Source of the DNA: JBBSEZ01 sp038239195
GTDB lineage: Bacteria; Planctomycetota; Planctomycetia; Gemmatales; Gemmataceae
Direction: 5' to 3'
Length of the DNA: 64,000 nucleotides
NCBI GenBank assembly: GCA_038239195.1
Contig: JBBSEZ010000001.1
Location: 1-64,000, forward strand
A program made the translations under genes and the position numbers. Position 1 is the stretch's first letter. Each line of letters opens with the position of its first letter. This document shows positions 20,964-29,757 of this stretch, piece after piece. The notes beneath the pieces are model-generated. The model ran no database searches. It was not told the DNA's origin and worked only from the letters and a program-made list of their open reading frames with translations.

Positions 20964-20967
<4 letters not shown>
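18796..20967 (-). CDS. hsdS: Type I specificity subunit HsdS fused in frame to TcmP
   Basis: 723 residues with no stop between two normally separate proteins. Residues 1-442 are HsdS: first target-recognition domain (about 1-150), central conserved helix (LGSLDAKIDLNRRMNETLE, then SWFVDFDPV), second target domain (about 215-385) and a helical end (LLPKLLSGE). Residues 443-723 are TcmP, the three-Cys-motif partner, with DAFAGAG and LLDPYGLHLNW in a Rossmann-like core. An internal ATG at 19641, with GAGG nine bases before it, could also yield free TcmP of 281 residues. The start overlaps the hsdM stop (ATGA). If the fusion is real, it ties the TcmP/DUF5131 module physically to target recognition. 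Confidence 0.88.
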
Positions 20968-22505
<1,538 letters not shown>

Positions 22506-22527
22506 GCGGTTCGTCCGTCCACCGAGG

Positions 22528-22575
22528 TTGAACTCCAACTGCAATGAGGATATTCTGTGAAGAACCCGATTGCAA
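22528..22575. promoter_or_regulatory. Overlapping divergent promoters between hsdM and the XRE gene
   Basis: Plus strand: TTGAAC at 22528-22533 and TATTCT at 22551-22556, 17-base spacer, pointing to the regulator. Minus strand: TTGCAA at 22575-22570 and TATCCT at 22552-22547, 17-base spacer, pointing to hsdM. The two -10 boxes overlap by two bases, so RNA polymerase cannot occupy both. A small dyad (TTCT GTGA AGAA, 22553-22564) sits in the middle and could be the XRE operator. The boxes were found by eye. Confidence 0.5.
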
Positions 22576-22586
22576 GGACAGTAGCG

Positions 22587-22934
22587 ATGACGACGACTTT
22601 CGGATCTCGGCTACGGGAACTGCGACATGCCAAGGGACTCAGCCAGAAGCGGCTGGCGGCGGCGGTTGGGGTCCACCACACCTACTTGAGCAAGGTCGAG
22701 TCGGGCAAGCTCGACTTCGCCCTCTACCCCGGCGAGGATCTCGTCAGGAGGATCGCCGCCGCCCTGGAGGCCGACGAGACGGAGTTACTGCTTCTGGCGA
22801 AGAAGATGCCGCCGGCAATTCGCGACCGGGTGCTGGAGCGGCCCGACGACTTCCGAAAGCTCGCCGCACTTGACGACGCCTCGCTGGACGAGGTCATCCG
22901 CCATGTTGACCTCCAGAAGAAGGCGAGGTGCTGA
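22587..22934 (+). CDS. XRE-family transcriptional regulator of the restriction operon
   Basis: 115 residues. The N-terminal helix-turn-helix is clear (FGSRLRELRHAKGLSQKRLA, then VHHTYLSKVESGK), followed by a helical dimerisation tail. The ATG at 22587 is chosen because AAGGA ends eight bases before it; a GTG at 22557 would sit at the promoter -10. It is divergent from hsdM with overlapping promoters, the arrangement of controller proteins that delay restriction after entry into a new host. A decayed copy of its last 20 codons is found near 27003. Confidence 0.88.
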   Translation: MTTTFGSRLRELRHAKGLSQKRLAAAVGVHHTYLSKVESGKLDFALYPGEDLVRRIAAALEADETELLLLAKKMPPAIRDRVLERPDDFRKLAALDDASLDEVIRHVDLQKKARC

Positions 22935-22935
22935 C

Positions 22936-23361
22936 GTGCCACGCATCCCATCTCGACCGCCACTCGACCTCTCTGGCAAATGGTCCGTGGTCGAACTGCC
23001 GTCGATGTCGGACGACTACCTCGACCTCTCGCCGGACCCGCACGTCCTCATCACGCACACCGAGTTCGAGCGGTTCTCGGCGACTTTCCAGTTCGGAGCG
23101 CAACAGGGCGAGATCGACGGCAAAGTAGACGAGGTATGGACGCACGCAGCGGCGATCTTCCTCACTTTCGTCGGCAGCGACGAAGGGGATGAGTTCAGCG
23201 GAGCCGCCGGCGACGTGGCCTACAACGCCGAGGACGACACGATCGCCGGCACCCTGCGATACCATCAGGGCGACGATTTGCCGTTTGTGTGGCGGCGTGC
23301 CATTTCGGCAACGAAGAAGGTCGCTTCGCTCCCTTCGGCTCGCCGCAAGAAGAGGAAGTAG
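22936..23361 (+). CDS. Small beta-rich protein, unknown function
   Basis: 141 residues from GTG at 22936, one base after the regulator stop, so the two genes are co-transcribed. The sequence alternates short strands with Gly/Asp turns (FERFSATFQFGAQQGEIDG, then FVGSDEGDEFSGAAGD and AGTLRYHQGDDLPFVWRR), suggesting a beta barrel. I associate this pattern with an uncharacterised family often found after XRE genes, but no activity is known. It ends in a basic tail (SARRKKRK). Confidence 0.6.
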   Translation: MPRIPSRPPLDLSGKWSVVELPSMSDDYLDLSPDPHVLITHTEFERFSATFQFGAQQGEIDGKVDEVWTHAAAIFLTFVGSDEGDEFSGAAGDVAYNAEDDTIAGTLRYHQGDDLPFVWRRAISATKKVASLPSARRKKRK

Positions 23362-23406
23362 CTCATGCCGACATCGCCGAAATCGACGTTCAGAAGGAGC
23401 TTCTAC

Positions 23407-24669
23407 ATGATCCGTTCCTGCGCAGTGGCACTGGCCGTGTTCTTCACCGCGAGCCTGCCCGCGTTCGCCCAGGACAAGAAAGGGCCGCTCGCCGAACTGC
23501 CCAGCAAGCCGGGTGCGCACATCGAGAAGATCAAAGCACTGGGCGATAACCGGTGGCTGAATCTCGGCGTCCCCGCCGCAGATCCGAAGTGGGGCAAGGC
23601 ACGGGGCAGTTCGTGGGGTGCCAAAGCCCTGGTCCTCGCACCGGACAAGCGCGGAGCCTTCCTCTTCGGTGAAGGGGTACACGCCTACGTCAAGCCCGAT
23701 GGCCACAGCATGGACGATCTCTGGTTCTACGACATCAACAAGCACGCCTGGATCTGCCTCTACCCCGGAATGAACACGAAGACTTTCACGCAGCGAGTCA
23801 AGGAAAAGGAACTCAAGATCGATGACAATGGGCAGTTGATCGACAGCGAAAAACAGCCCATACCTCTGCACACGTTGGTTCATGCCTGGGGCTATCTCAG
23901 CTACGATCCCGACCGAAAGAAGTTCGCCTTTATCAGTTGGTCGGCCAATCCGATCCCCCGGTATTTCCTGGGCGGCGAGAAGCTGATGGACGAAGGCTTG
24001 AAACTGCTCGAAGTGCAGATGAAGGGCAAGAAGAAGTTGGTCTTCTCTCCGTGGTACTACGACGTGGCGACGGGCAAGTTTGAACGCTCGATAGCGAACA
24101 ACTCAACGGCTGTGAATGCAGGAGGCTTCCCCCAGTTGCACTACCTCCCCTCGAAGAAGCAGTTCTTTGCGGTGGGTTCCGACACGGTGGCGATCTTCGA
24201 TCCCGCCAAGAACCAGTGGACCGATGCGAAGCCGAAAGGACCGGCCCCCAAGGGTTATGATGCCTGCGGCTGCTACGACTCCAAGAGGAACCGCATCTAT
24301 CGCAACGATGGTGACGGGTCGAAGGGCGAAGGACTCATGGCCTACGACATCGAGAGCAATTCGTGGAGCCACCTGAAACCGACCGGGACCGCGCCGGCGG
24401 CAGCCAACACCAACGCCGCGTTCTACGAGTACGACGCCCGGCTCGACGTTGTCCTGGCGATCCACTTCAAGGGCAAGATGACGGGGGTCTTCGTTTACGA
24501 CCCGAAGACGAACAAATGGGCAGACCCGCTCCCATTCCCGGCGGACGGCCCCAAGTTCGGCTTCGCTGCCAACACTTGTTACGACCGGGAGTTGAACGCC
24601 TACTTCTGCCACGTCGCTGGCGACAGTAACGACAACGGCGTCGTGTGGGTGTATCGGTATAAGAAATGA
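23407..24669 (+). CDS. Secreted Kelch-like beta-propeller protein
   Basis: 420 residues from the ATG at 23407, which has GAAGGAG eight bases upstream. Residues 1-20 form a signal peptide (MIRSCAVALAVFFTASLPAFA, cut near AQ). The body has repeated blades with G-Y-D/W-x-Y-D elements (LWFYDINKHAWICLYPG, WSAN, FDPAKNQWTDAKPKGPAP, AYDIESNSWSHLKPTG, VFVYDPKTNKWADPLPF), typical of Kelch propellers. It probably acts outside the cytoplasm, with unknown ligand. The next gene also encodes an exported protein, so the two may work together and be unrelated to restriction. Confidence 0.7.
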   Translation: MIRSCAVALAVFFTASLPAFAQDKKGPLAELPSKPGAHIEKIKALGDNRWLNLGVPAADPKWGKARGSSWGAKALVLAPDKRGAFLFGEGVHAYVKPDGHSMDDLWFYDINKHAWICLYPGMNTKTFTQRVKEKELKIDDNGQLIDSEKQPIPLHTLVHAWGYLSYDPDRKKFAFISWSANPIPRYFLGGEKLMDEGLKLLEVQMKGKKKLVFSPWYYDVATGKFERSIANNSTAVNAGGFPQLHYLPSKKQFFAVGSDTVAIFDPAKNQWTDAKPKGPAPKGYDACGCYDSKRNRIYRNDGDGSKGEGLMAYDIESNSWSHLKPTGTAPAAANTNAAFYEYDARLDVVLAIHFKGKMTGVFVYDPKTNKWADPLPFPADGPKFGFAANTCYDRELNAYFCHVAGDSNDNGVVWVYRYKK

Positions 24670-24703
24670 AGGAAGTCAATTTGCCCACCAAACAGGGAGA
24701 ACC

Positions 24704-26023
24704 GTGATGATGAAGTGCCGATGGCTCTTCGCCGTGGCCGTATCGGCGGTGGCATGGGCCAGCCCGATTCGGGCTGACGAACCCAAGCCGCTGCCCGCCG
24801 ATCAGTTCGACAAACTTCACAAGCTGATCACGCCCCAGGCGGGGGAATCACGCTGGATGGAGATCGACTGGCATCCCAGCGTCTGGGAAGGACGGCAGAA
24901 GGCCGCGAAGGAGGGGAAGCCGCTGTTCATCTGGGCGGGGAGTGGCGGTGCGCCGGCGGCAGGATGCTGAACGGCTGGACGCGGGGGCCGTGCGCCCTCT
25001 CAATGGACCGACGAACGCATCAAGCTCGTCAAGGAGAACTTCGTCGCCGTCGCCGTGCCGACCGAGGTCAGCCGTGCCAAAGGACCGGAGGGGGAGTTCT
25101 TGCGTGGGGCCGGCATCGACAAGCACTGGGTCACCTCCAGCGGCTACATGAGTTGCGTATCGCCCGGCGGCAAGTGGTTGGGCCATGAGCCTTCCGCCAA
25201 GGTGCTGGAGGCGTTCGGTAAGCTGCCGAAGGACGAACGTGAACCGAACGCGGTCAAGGTTCCCGACCTCAAGCCATCGGATGCGACGATTACCACTCCC
25301 CCGGAAGGTGGCTTGGTACTCCGGGTGCATGGCCGGTTCCTGGGCCGTGACGAGAAGGAGAACTTGCGAGCCGTCAAGGGCGATGACTTCCCGCAGATTC
25401 GCGGCAAAGAGTCCTCCATTCGTAGCCACCAGTTCCTGTTCGAGCCGAACACTGAGTATATGTGGCTGACGAAGGAGGAATGGCAATCGCTGGTGCCGGC
25501 CAAGCCGGTGACGGGCGGAAAGGCGACCGTCGCCCCGGCCATCGCCGACCGCATGGCCCGCTTCCACCTCTCGCCGCGCCGCGCCCTGACGAGCGAGGAC
25601 GGCATCGTGGCGAAGAAGGACATCAAGTCGGCCAAATTGACCCTGGCCGTCGATGACGTGTCGCCGGAACGGCTACGGCTGCGCCTGGTCGGATTCGTCC
25701 ACCACGGCAGCGACTACGACGATGCCAAGGCCACTTCGCCCAACGGCCCGCTGGGCTTCGGGTACGAAACGCCGATCCACGGCGTGCTGGAATATGACCG
25801 CAAGAAGGGAGCCTTCGTCCGCTTCGACATCGTTGCCCCCGGAGAGGTGTGGGGCCGCTGGGGAGACGCCAACGGGAAGAGTCAGACCATCGAGCGTCCG
25901 GGGCGGTCACCCATTGGCTTTGCCTTCGAGTTGGCCAGGGGAGACTCGCCGACCGACCGGCTCCCGCCTGCCGGGAATGGTGGTCGCGCGATGCGGGCTG
26001 GCTATTTCGCAGCCTACAAGTAG
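24704..26023 (+). CDS. Exported thioredoxin-like protein interrupted by one in-frame TGA
   Basis: From the ATG at 24704 the frame runs to 26023 with a single stop, TGA at 24968-24970. The first part has a signal peptide and EGKPLFIWAGSGGAPAAGC. Immediately after the TGA the same frame reads TAGRGGRAPSQWTDERIKLV and KENFVAVAVPTEVS, as expected after the active-site turn of a thioredoxin fold. Cys precedes the TGA directly, so the codon sits where a redox residue would be expected. It is either a point nonsense mutation (pseudogene) or selenocysteine. A five-base stem (ACGGC/GCCGT) starts right after the TGA. Residues beyond 100 form a second domain of unknown role. Confidence 0.55.
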
Positions 26024-26030
26024 TTCCTGT

Positions 26031-26072
26031 CGAACCGGGCAGGATGATACCGCCGTCATCCTGCCCGGTTCG
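26031..26072. terminator. Terminator hairpin with a perfect 17-bp stem
   Basis: CGAACCGGGCAGGATGA at 26031-26047 pairs with TCATCCTGCCCGGTTCG at 26056-26072 around an eight-base loop. It begins eight bases after the thioredoxin-like stop. There is no T run, but the strength and position make transcription termination the best reading, possibly for both directions. Confidence 0.65.
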
Positions 26073-26103
26073 GCGGCTATCCGCCCAACCAAGAAACGGG
26101 CCG

Positions 26104-26349
26104 TCACACCTTCGTGCTGCCCGAGACGGCGGAAGGCAAGACGCGCAGGCGAGCGGCCCCGATGTCGCCGAAGGCCCGATAGCGGCCTGCTACCGTGGCC
26201 AGCAGCGAATGCTGGAGCAGCGTCGTGAACCAGAGGGGGACTAACTCCGGGCGACCGCCCAGAGCCTTGCCCACGCTCATTTTCAGAGGCTTCAGGCCGG
26301 GGAGCGTCTCGTTCACGCCGAAGAAGATCACCTTCGGTCGTTTCATCAC
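26104..26349 (-). pseudogene. Truncated, inactivated HAD (haloacid dehalogenase type II) gene
   Basis: Reads KVIFFGVNETLPGLKPLK, then LGGRPELVPLWFTTLLQHSL and GRYRAFGDIGAARL, the first 65 residues or so of type II haloacid dehalogenases. The nucleophile motif DVNETLLD has become GVNETLPG, so the catalytic Asp is lost. The remaining two thirds of the protein is missing. This is a relic at the island edge. Confidence 0.7.
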
Positions 26350-26468
26350 CGAGTCCCCTTCTCCGCTCGGGCCGTTGCCGTCACGGCGACCGCCGCCCCG
26401 ACCGCACTACCGAGGAAGCCACGTCCGGTCGCGGCCATGAACTCAACCTCCGAAACTCCCGCCACGGT

Positions 26469-26885
26469 CTATGTCATCGGCCCGAGGGCGGCGTCCGCCT
26501 TCTCGTTCGAGTCGCTGACGGCCTGTTGAAGCTCATCCAGCAACTCCCTAGTCAACGGCATCTGCTTTTGAAGCCGGCCCTCGCCGCACAGCCACACCTC
26601 GGCGGCACCCCACCCGTCTTTCGCGAAGGCCGGCACCGAAGTGTCGAACGTCGTCGTGAAGTCGAGGTAGCTGATGAAGCCGAGGTTCACGACCCGCCGG
26701 CAGAAAGCCCTCACCTCGGGAATCTCGAAAAGGTGACGCTCGTCCCCGGCGAACCCCCGCACGGTGCAGACGACATGGCCGTAGCTCCTGTCTTCGCGGC
26801 GACCCTTCATGATCCGCATCTGGGCGAGGATGTCGTCGTTCGTCGCGTCGATCCCCAGTTCCACGAACAGGACGCTGTCCGGCAT
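26469..26885 (-). CDS. Hypothetical protein, 138 residues
   Basis: Starts at ATG 26885 with GAGGG seven bases upstream. The product is soluble and alpha/beta (DSVLFVELGIDAT, HVVCTVRGFAGDERHLF, FTTTFDTSVPAFAKDGW, AEVWLCGEGRLQKQMPL). The regular pattern of strands and the good ribosome site argue for a real gene, but I recognise no family. Confidence 0.5.
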   Translation of the reverse strand: MPDSVLFVELGIDATNDDILAQMRIMKGRREDRSYGHVVCTVRGFAGDERHLFEIPEVRAFCRRVVNLGFISYLDFTTTFDTSVPAFAKDGWGAAEVWLCGEGRLQKQMPLTRELLDELQQAVSDSNEKADAALGPMT

Positions 26886-27002
26886 GCCTCAACCCTCGAT
26901 CTGCCCACGAAAAACCCTACCTTCACTGTACCCATCAGGTCCGGGGAAAGAGTAGGTCGGTAGTGCGGGCAGTCGAGAGCCTGCGAGAGGATGCGGGCCG
27001 AG

Positions 27003-27060
27003 ATCGCGGGGGACAACGCCTCGCTGGACGAGGCCATCCGCGATGCAGATCGCCGGAAGA
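27003..27060 (+). pseudogene. Relic of an XRE regulator C-terminus
   Basis: Translates as DNASLDEAIRDADRRKMT, close to DDASLDEVIRHVDLQKKA at the end of the regulator gene (22870-22931). About 20 consecutive codons match in DNA and protein, but there is no helix-turn-helix upstream. It is either a partial duplication of that gene or the remnant of a related element. Confidence 0.5.
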
Positions 27061-27194
27061 TGACGCGGTCCCGTGGCAAACGAAGGTGGCCAGCCGTTCT
27101 GATGCTGTTCTGAAAAACCACGGCGGGCAGGAGACTCTGAAAATTGCGGTCGCCACAAAGGCTTGATAGCAAAGGCTTTGCGAACGCCACGAAT

Positions 27195-27224
27195 CGAGAC
27201 TGGTCGATTCCCCGCGCCTCCACA
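27195..27224 (+). other. tmRNA-3'-end-like sequence, possible island attachment site
   Basis: GGTCGATTCCCCGCGCCTCC, followed by AC, resembles the T-arm and acceptor end of tmRNA (GGTTCGATTCCC...GCCTCCACCA) with one base missing in the T loop. The 3' ends of tmRNA genes are common integration targets. No upstream tmRNA body and no integrase are visible, so this is only a suggestion. Confidence 0.25.
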
Positions 27225-27229
27225 TCGAA

Positions 27230-27257
27230 CCCCCCTTGCGACGAATCGCAAGGGGGG
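27230..27257. repeat. Perfect 12-bp-stem hairpin
   Basis: CCCCCCTTGCGA at 27230-27241 pairs with TCGCAAGGGGGG at 27246-27257 around CGAA. It begins about five bases after the tmRNA-like stretch. It is followed by GCTCTCTTTCCC, so termination is possible but the T tract is poor. An att-site structure is the alternative. Confidence 0.5.
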
Positions 27258-27590
27258 GCTCTCTTTCCCTCGCGAGGTGCTACGGCCACGTGCCACGTCT
27301 GGGACGTCGCTCAACCCGAGGATTTCGCCCCCGCTCTGTTCAGCGTGAAAGTCTCTTGCAGCACGACACTCGAGCCATTGGCAGCTCCGCCCCAGCGGAA
27401 AGGACCTTACCGGGTCGAGGCGGGGGCGGTCTGTTCGGGGTCAGGCATGGGTCGTTTCCCCTCGGTGGTCTCTTGCCAGAGTTACCGTAGGGGGAGGAGC
27501 CTTGCTCGTTCGGGAGGCCCTGGCCACGCCGAGCGCGAAGTGGACGAGCGAGCAGATTAAGCTCTCCGCCCAGTCTCAAATGGCCAAATC

Positions 27591-27707
27591 GAAGGACACA
27601 GCTCCCTCCAACTTGCGTCGGCGGTCGAACACGGGACGAACGTCTTCCTGGCCGCTGACGCCCGCCTGAGTTCCTTCACCGGCCTGACAGTCGAAGTCCT
27701 GAGCTGA
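27591..27707 (+). pseudogene. Relic of a PIN-domain (VapC-like) toxin
   Basis: The frame reads SLQLASAVEHGTNVFLAADA, then RLSSFTGLTVEVLS and TGA. This is the typical end of PIN-domain RNases (LQLAxA, D-x-RL, VEVL). A TAA lies about 35 bases upstream in the same frame and no N-terminal half is visible. The rest of 26886-27829 shows no credible gene. Confidence 0.6.
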
Positions 27708-27829
27708 GGGAGCGCCTGCGCTCTCGCACGGGCTCGTGACGTACGACCAACTTTACCGGGGCCTGTCGAACGAACTCCGCAAGTTTCACTGCCAACCCGT
27801 TCCACCCGGCTCGACGCCTTGACCCAATC

Positions 27830-29479
27830 TCACCGCTGGCCCACCGCCGCGCTACCCGCGCCGCCCCAGCGGTAGACGTCGCAGCAGGGGGCCGCGCCGG
27901 GGTGGCGCTCCCGGGCCTGTTCCGCGCCCGGGGCGCCGATGGTCAACCGCTCCCGCTCCATCTGGTTGTTCGCACCGAGCACGTACGAAACGTGTTCCGC
28001 CGCCCCCCTGTTCTGCCGGGCCATCCGCTCCCGAATGCGCTCCAGCCCCGAGCCCGCGCCGTTGACGTTGAGGCCCCACACCTGGCCCTTGGCGTTCAGC
28101 GCGTTCTCGTCCAGTTCCCCGTTCCAGCTCACGCGCCCGGGAAACTGCGCCAGTTGCCACTGCCAGACGACGTCCGTGCTCTCTTGCGCATTCAGGACGA
28201 CGACGTGGTCCTCCGGGGCGGAGCGGGCGACCAACTCCTGCCCCACCTGGCGCATCCATCGGTCGGATTCGGCGCGGTAGGGCCGCACGACGTCCCTCGC
28301 CGCGCCGCCCAGGCCCACCAGCGCCAGCAGGCAACAGGCGCCCACGGCCCAGCGCTGCCGGGCCGTCTCCGAACGCACGCACTCGATGAGCGTTGCAGCC
28401 CCGCTGCCCGCCAGCAGACACACGATCGGCGCCACGTGCTGCGACAGCCGGCAGCAACCGCCGTACGGGTAGGCCCGGAGGGCGGCGGCGACCAGGCCCA
28501 CGACGAACGGCCCGACACAGACGACCAGAAGGGCCCGCCGACGGCCGTGCCACATCTGCCACAATCCCACCAGAAAAAGGAGGAACGTGACGGTGCTCTG
28601 GCCAGCGGACCCGCCCAGGGGGTAGGCCATCAGCCGGCCCGTGTGAATCAGGACCAGCCATTCGAGGAAGGCCCGTGGGCTCGCGGGAGGAAACCCGTCG
28701 GCCCAGTAGTCGCGGAGGAACTGGCGGATCGGGTCGTCGGGAGGGCCGAGGGCCTTCTGGCCCAGGAGATAGCTGCCCAGGAAGCCCCCCACCAGCAGGA
28801 GGTTGTAGACAACAAAGAGCGCCTTCGCCTTCCACCCAGGCTGGCGCCACACCGCGGGCAGCAGGGCCACGCCGATCGAGCCGGCCACGAACACCACGGG
28901 GAACGACGAGAAGAGCGCCAGCGGCACGGCCAGCGCCAGTAGCGCCAGCCAGCGCACCCGGTCGGGCCGCTGGAGCCATTGCACCGCCAGCACCAGGAGG
29001 GCCGTCGATGCGAACAGGTCGAGGGAATAGGGCTTGATGAGAGAGGCCATCGACACCGGCCAGATGGCGACGGCCAGGAAGCCGATGGCCAGCGTCCGGG
29101 CCAGGGGCGGGAGCGCCAGGTGAGCGAGGCGCCAGAACAACAGCAACCCGCCCAGGCCCGCCAGGAACGGCAAGAGGCGCATGGCCAGCTCCGAGGGGCC
29201 CAGAATGCGGTAGGCGGTCAACTCGCCCCACCAGAACACGAGGGGCGCCACCTGCCGATACCGCAGCGGCTCGGTCAAGCCCAGATAATCGTTCCCGACC
29301 AGGTTCAGACAGTTGAAGCACTCGTCGCCCCAGATGGGGAACCGCAGCAAGTAACGCGTCAAGCGCCAGACGATGCCCACCAGCAACAGGGCGAGCGCCC
29401 AGCGTTGGAGCATGCGCAGCCGGTCCGGGGCTTCGACTGCCGCCGGCTGCGTCAGGCCTTCCGGGCTGTGCGAGGGCAT
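27830..29479 (-). CDS. Multi-pass membrane glycosyltransferase-like protein (GT39/ArnT type)
   Basis: 549 residues from the ATG at 29479, with AAGGGAA upstream. Residues after the first helix read FPIWGDECFNCLN; the acidic D-E in the first extracellular loop is the catalytic feature of GT-C enzymes of the PMT/ArnT group. About ten hydrophobic helices follow (LLFWRLAHLALPPLARTLAI, LALLALAVPLALFSSFPVVF and others), then a soluble C-terminal domain near residue 400. It likely transfers sugar from a polyprenyl carrier at the membrane; donor and acceptor are unknown. It is the first chromosomal-type gene right of the island. Confidence 0.7.
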   Translation of the reverse strand: MPSHSPEGLTQPAAVEAPDRLRMLQRWALALLLVGIVWRLTRYLLRFPIWGDECFNCLNLVGNDYLGLTEPLRYRQVAPLVFWWGELTAYRILGPSELAMRLLPFLAGLGGLLLFWRLAHLALPPLARTLAIGFLAVAIWPVSMASLIKPYSLDLFASTALLVLAVQWLQRPDRVRWLALLALAVPLALFSSFPVVFVAGSIGVALLPAVWRQPGWKAKALFVVYNLLLVGGFLGSYLLGQKALGPPDDPIRQFLRDYWADGFPPASPRAFLEWLVLIHTGRLMAYPLGGSAGQSTVTFLLFLVGLWQMWHGRRRALLVVCVGPFVVGLVAAALRAYPYGGCCRLSQHVAPIVCLLAGSGAATLIECVRSETARQRWAVGACCLLALVGLGGAARDVVRPYRAESDRWMRQVGQELVARSAPEDHVVVLNAQESTDVVWQWQLAQFPGRVSWNGELDENALNAKGQVWGLNVNGAGSGLERIRERMARQNRGAAEHVSYVLGANNQMERERLTIGAPGAEQARERHPGAAPCCDVYRWGGAGSAAVGQR

Positions 29480-29543
29480 GGCTGCTTTCCCTTGAACCAA
29501 CCGAGACGGGCGCACCCGTGGCCGGGGCTGACGCAATCCCAAG

Positions 29544-29590
29544 GTAGTCCGCGACTGCGTCGCGGTCCCCGCCGCGGAGCGGCGGGCTAC
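29544..29590. repeat. GTAG-type REP palindrome pair
   Basis: GTAG (29544-29547) precedes a hairpin CCGCGAC tgc GTCGCGG (29549-29565). Then CCCGCCGC gga GCGGCGGG (29568-29586) is followed by CTAC (29587-29590), the same tag on the other strand. A GTAG tag next to a short palindrome, in inverted pairs, is the hallmark of REP elements. Confidence 0.55.
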
Positions 29591-29757
29591 ATTGGCCGGG
29601 GGGGAAAGCGTAGCACCCCGTCCACGAAAACACCAGAGAGGCCCCACGGGCGATCTTGCCCATTCGCCCTCGCCGCTTCCCCTTTGCCTTCCCTTCGCTC
29701 TTGCCCTATGCTGGCGCCCACGCCCCCTTTGCCTCCGTCCCCCATCTGGAGCGCCGC

